Assembly: GCA_030248135.1 (NCBI GenBank)
Contig: JASANC010001364.1
Span: forward strand, 46,563 to 110,562
Direction of reading: 5' to 3'
Length of the DNA stretch: 64,000 nt
Source of the DNA: Theristus sp. LFF4_11
Lineage: Eukaryota > Nematoda > Chromadorea > Monhysterida > Xyalidae
Position numbers and translations under genes: made by a program. Shown in pieces: positions 59,865 to 64,000 of the stretch. Numbering within the stretch: the first letter of the stretch is position 1; every line of letters starts with the position of its first letter. The notes under the pieces are model-generated. The model saw only the letters and a list, made by a program, of their open reading frames with translations, did not search any database and was not told where the DNA came from.

Positions 59865-61392
59865 ATGTCATCACAAGTTGGGGTTCACGTTGCCATGTAC
59901 TTTGGTAAGTTTTCCAACAACACTAACCTCATTGTTGATGTTCCTATGTGCTAAGACACATTGTTGAAAGCTGCACAGCGTTTTCCGTCATGGCGAGCGC
60001 GGTGAGTTCAGCGCCGGCAGCACACCAACCGAGTGGCTGGGACTTGGTGGCTGCGTGCGGACTCGCGAGCGACGTCAGCGATCCGTAAGGGCCTGATTGG
60101 TTGCCCGACCGGAGCCTGCATATCAATTTTGGCGCAATACTGCGAGCACAGCTGGCATTTCAGCTATGTGCGCCCATCAGCTGCGACAAAGGACAAGCGG
60201 CCAAAGATCAGTGACGGCCAGCGTGCCACGTCCGACGGCGAATGGCCGTGGCAGGCGTCCATGTGGTTCACGATGATCGAGCCGCACGCGTACAGATGCG
60301 CCGCCACGATCGTCGATCGCCAATGGCTGCTCACGGCCGCACACTGCGCGTAGTACGACTGCGTTTCGCTTGTTTTCATCACATTCGTGCGTTTTTAATG
60401 TTCCATCGTATGCAATTCGCGGTGAATACGTTTTTCATGTTGCACGGAACGCATTTTAGTAACTACCTCTATGAGCCCGAGGCGCGCTATTTCGGTTTCA
60501 AAGCGGGCAGCATCGAAGCAGCCGCCAAGTCCGACTCAGCCGGTGGCGATGTGCAGACAGCAGCGGCCATTGAGATGCATGCACACCCCGGCTATATTCA
60601 TTCGCTGCACTTGCACGATGTTGTATTGTTCAAAGTAGCGTTTCAACTAACCAATGTAATGTGTTGCTTGTATTAATCAATTTTTATTTTCATTTTTCGG
60701 GTCAGCCCAGCGTTCAATTTAACGCGCAATGTGCGCCCCATTTGTCTGCCACGCAACGACGACCTGCTGAAGCTCAACTCAAGCGCAGAGGCGTTTGTCA
60801 CTGGCTGGGGCATGTCGCAAAGTCAGCTACCACATGCATGCAAGCTTACATACCAGTAATGAGTGTTATAGCAATTAGCAATAAGTTCAAAATAATTGGA
60901 ATTTAGGCGGCAACTGGAACGAGAATCATCTGATGGAAGCAAAGGTGCAACTGGTCGACACGGAGATTTGTGTCAAGGAGTTTGCTGGTTACGCATTCGA
61001 TGAGCAAACAATGCTGTGCGCCGTTGGACAACACGGCCAACAACCATGCAATGTGTGAAGCTGCTTTTGCTCGGGGACTCACTGGGATGGATCAGAACAA
61101 ACACAACGGCAGGCTGCCACTTCGGTGTTGTTCTGATTAGTCCGTTCAGCGTTGCAGGGAGACAGTGGAGGCCCATTGATGCAACACGACGACCGCTGGC
61201 GCTGGTTCCAACATGGCATCATATCATGGGCAAAGCCAGGCAGCTGTGGCACCATGGCACCAGGTTTGGTAACTCCACCATTGTTGCAGAGATTTCAGCA
61301 AAGCAAAAGCAGTTCCTTCAGCTGTTTACCAGCGGGTATCGCGAGTTTGCAATTTCATTGAGTCAACAGTGGGCCGCGAGATTTGTCAGTGA
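59865..61392 (+). CDS. Secreted chymotrypsin-like (S1) serine protease
   Basis: An extracellular peptidase. Exons: 59865-59904, 59979-60084, 60164-60349, 60460-60639, 60706-60821, 60907-61052, 61158-61263, 61322-61392; all phases fit, 316 aa. The first two exons together build a signal peptide (VGVHVAMYFAFSVMASA). A pro-region with a Cys follows, then the activation area KDKRPKISDGQRATSDGEWP, where the usual IVGG is ISDG. The catalytic triad is present: H109 in LLTAAHC, D164 in LHDVVLF, S261 in GDSGGPL. NVRPICLP and FVTGWG are also in place. The specificity position six residues before the serine is Gln (QQPCNGDS), not Asp, so trypsin-like preference for Lys/Arg is unlikely. The C-terminus is AVYQRVSRVCNFIEST. 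The final intron is only 58 bases. An AATAAA lies near 61510. Confidence 0.9.
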
Positions 61393-61875
61393 TTGCCGTT
61401 TGCGATTGCACTGTGCACCAGTTTTGGGCATGTCAGTGACAGTACGGGTTTTTGGGTTCAAACATACCAGCACAATTCAAGATACTTGGGACAGGCGTGC
61501 AGTTCCAAAAAATAAAATTGTCAGTCCGTAACTCACCGGCATTTATTTATATTTTATTCTCGTTTCAAACGAAACTCGTTTGTTTTAAAACGTGTTTGAC
61601 GACAGTACAAACAAGCGTTCTTCCTCCTTCTTTAGCCATTTCATTAGTTTATCGATTTTCGCAATGGCCTGCTGTTTTGCAATCAGCGGATTGAACACCG
61701 AATACAATTCGAAGCTTGGTGTAACCTAAAAAAACAGATATTCATCGTTGACAAAGTAAGAAAGAAACGAACATGAGAAAAGCTACCACTAAATTGACAA
61801 CACGTGTTATGAGGTAGCACACGTTTGCCACCAAGGCAGCGACTAAAATTATGTAGGTTCGATAGATTTGTTTTA

Positions 61876-62001
61876 CAGTCGAACTCTAAATTATAGGGAA
61901 TCAGCTGAATGGTTGCTGGTCATGTGCATGCATGTCATGCTTTCTGTGCCAAGCAAACTCTGCCCCACAGCAATTTCCGCACAGAGAGCATGCATCACGT
62001 G
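61876..62001. mobile_element. Left half of a Tc1/mariner-type MITE interrupted by a hAT element
   Basis: It begins after TA at 61874-61875 with CAGTCGAACTCTAAATTATA and then GGGAATCAGCTGA. The body matches the other MITEs as far as GCATGCATCACGTG, where TAGGGATGG of the next element starts. The right half is not in the window. Confidence 0.8.
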
Positions 62002-62238
62002 TAGGGATGGAGCCGGTTCCGGTCCGGATTCCGGATTCCGGCGCCTAAAATTGGATCCGGATCCGGTCCGGATTCCGGCGCAATTTTGCCGGATCCGGCC
62101 GGAATGGCCGAGACCCGCGAATTAAGCAGTTGATTCCTCCGTTTCAGAGCTGTTCAATGGTTTGACAAATTTGTTTCGCTGCTTTGTTGGTTTTGTTGTT
62201 GTGCATTTGACATGTGATCAGTGAGCGTTGCTTTAGTT

Positions 62239-62758
62239 CAGTAGCGAAAGCGGGACCTCGGGTGAGGGGTGGGGGGTGTTTGCCTAATTTTAGAGGGGGG
62301 GGTCAGGTGCCTTCTCGGTGAGGGGGGGGTGCACGGGCAGCAAATTTTCCTGAGGGGGGGGTGCACTGGCAGAAAAATTTCGTGAGGGGGGGGGTGCACG
62401 GGATCGCACGGGTAATACCAAATTTTTGCCTTAGAAAAACACAGAAATTCTTGTAAAATACAGAATATTTTGTGCAAACAAGCTGCTTGTTTGGTCAGAA
62501 ACAACAAAATCTATGCAGGGACAGACACAAACGTCAAGAAAAATGCAAAAATTACGGTATTTTTGAAAAAAATTGAGATGAGATTGGGGGGGGGGGTGCG
62601 ATCGCGTGTTTTCTCGCGGAGGGGGGTGGGGGGGGGATTCTAGTACCCGTGTCGAGGTAAAGGGGGGAGGGGGGTACACGGGTATCTGCCCGTGCACGGG
62701 CAGGATTTTCGGCTGAGGGGGGGGGTGGACCCCCCACCCCCCCGCACTTTCGCTACTG
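62239..62758. mobile_element. Complete 520 bp G-run TIR element with 8 bp target duplication
   Basis: The ends are CAGTAGCGAAAGCGGG and CCCGCACTTTCGCTACTG, inverted repeats. Perfect CTTTAGTT lies on both sides (62231-62238 and 62759-62766). The interior alternates G runs with TGCACGGGCAG words and contains no coding capacity. This is the intact version of the family whose split copy lies at 1304-3008. An 8 bp duplication suggests hAT-type mobilisation, though the terminus is not the canonical one. Confidence 0.88.
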
Positions 62759-63082
62759 CTTTAGTTTAGTGTTCTGTTCAATGGTAAATGGTTCACTGCT
62801 TTTGTCTTGAGTGGTCAACTTATGTGCAGCATCGTCCACTTTAAAAAACGTGGCTGCCAGCTTTTGGCCGACGTTTTTGGTGAACAACAGCTGGTTTTTT
62901 TTGAAATCAGCCATCTTCGTTGGCCATATTCAGTTAGCTGTCAAACAGTTGCTTTTTTGTGAGCCCCAGAACACCAGCGATTTTAGCGACGTGTGTTACC
63001 GTGGGTGTGCAAGGGTGCCGTGATCACCTAAAACCCGATAACCCCCCCAACGACGAATCCACGAGACGACGAATCCATTTCA

Positions 63083-63778
63083 ATGGTGTTGCCCGCCGTT
63101 TGCGCACTGAAGCAGCGCATCGAACAAGTCGATGCTAGTGGCATTGGTACGACGAAAAAAACGCTGCTGACCAGCATCGACACACGCTTCCGTGCGCTTT
63201 TCCACAACGAATCCAACATCATGACCACGTACGTTTATCCGCGATTCAAGAATACTGCAGTCGTCTTCGAAAATGAAGGCGCGATTCGTTGTGAACTACT
63301 TCACATAGCAAATACGTAACTGAAACGACCGGAGACGCCCACAAACTGCGACGATACATCCGAGATCGCGAACAACAACGATGACGAAAGTGAACGCGAG
63401 CCTGAACCAAAAAATCAACCGACTGGCCTCTACGGAGGCATCGAGTTTCACCGCTGCGCGACCGCGCAACCCGTCAGCGAATCCAGTCTCGAAGACGAAC
63501 TGCGCGGCGAAATGAATATGACGAGTCGGATGATTTTATCGACGAACCGGACAAAAGTGATCTAATGCTAGACTTTGGGCGGCTGAACTCGTCTAAGTAC
63601 CCCAAACTATCGACAATCGCGCGCAGATACCTGGCACCGCTACCAACAAGGGTGGCAAGGGGACGAATGTTCTCTGAAGTTTGCGTACAGCCGATCTCGT
63701 CTGTCAACTCGCACAGCCGAAAAGGTCATGTTTCTGAATGGAGTGTTGCCAGCACTTGATTATCCCTATGCTACGTGA
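63083..63778 (+). pseudogene. hAT-family transposase, 3' part, disrupted
   Basis: The catalytic-core end is recognisable: LLTSIDTRFRALFHNE, then TTYVYPRFKNT, equivalent to the DPRFK box. After a stop near 63317 and an acidic linker comes the C-terminal dimerisation region: SSKYPKLSTIARRYLAPLPT, and then, in a second frame, SRLSTRTAEKVMFLNG, the equivalent of NRLSPE.VE.L.FL. The frame changes and the internal stop make it a pseudogene as read. The N-terminal BED/RNase-H part was not found. Confidence 0.75.
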
Positions 63779-64000
63779 ATTTTGTCAATTGTTGTTGTTG
63801 TAATTTTTGGTTGGTTCACGTGCTGTGTCTTGCTGACTTTGTTTCTGTGTTTGTGCTGTTTTATGCTGAAAATGCCTGATGAAGAAGCGACGAAATGTGC
63901 GTACATGTTTTTAGACGCGCTAAAGGGGGCCATTCCGGTCCGGATTCCGGCAATTTGCCGGATCCGGCCCGGCCGGAATGGGCTTTTGCCGGATCCGGCC

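Larger units (their letters stand above)
62002..64000 (+). mobile_element. hAT transposon with degenerate transposase, running off the window
   Basis: The left terminus is TAGGGATGGAGCCGG, followed by many copies of TCCGGATCCGG and ATTCCGGCG. The same CCGGATCCGGCC and TCCGGATTCCGG words return in inverted use at 63930-64000, so the right terminus should lie just past the window. A hAT transposase C-terminus lies between. A 520 bp element is inserted at 62239-62758. Confidence 0.75.

Overview
The window is animal nuclear DNA. Every gene is split by GT-AG introns whose acceptors are often TTTCAG. Intergenic and intronic DNA is T- and A-rich and carries long G or C runs, transposons and microsatellites. 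The families present (CNBP, REXO4, PLBD, M1 aminopeptidase, BPI/LBP, CRIM1-like, GH25 lysozyme, S1 protease) are metazoan. A GH25 lysozyme and the intron style would suit a nematode or other ecdysozoan, but the sequence does not settle the lineage. Exon chains were assembled by hand, requiring every junction to keep phase and family homology; the few doubtful junctions are named in the entries.

Layout. 1-9.9 kb is a transposon graveyard with insertions inside insertions. It holds two copies of a hAT-type non-autonomous element, one of them split by a nearly intact LINE. 10.7-13.5 kb (+) is CNBP. 16.6-18.6 kb (+) is REXO4, convergent with PLBD (18.8-22.0 kb, -). An M1 aminopeptidase N fills 22.3-28.1 kb (-). 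A possible tiny gene (28.4-29.2 kb, +) precedes a BPI/LBP gene (30.1-33.3 kb, +). 33.3-39.6 kb is gene-poor with an 0.8 kb (TCAC)n array. A CRIM1-like transmembrane protein spans 39.6-54.2 kb (+). A GH25 lysozyme-like gene (55.7-58.9 kb, -) carries a complete sulfotransferase-like gene (+) inside one of its introns. A secreted S1 serine protease lies at 59.9-61.4 kb (+). From 61.9 kb to the end a hAT element sits inside a Tc1/mariner-type MITE and itself contains a 520 bp element.

Many products are secreted, lysosomal or at the cell surface (PLBD, aminopeptidase N, BPI/LBP, lysozyme-like, protease, CRIM1-like). No shared pathway is demonstrated. The lysozyme-like protein lacks its catalytic Asp-x-Glu pair, and the sulfotransferase nested in its intron has degenerate cofactor motifs. 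The most unusual molecular feature is the LINE, whose two ORFs share a frame and are separated by a single UAG codon.
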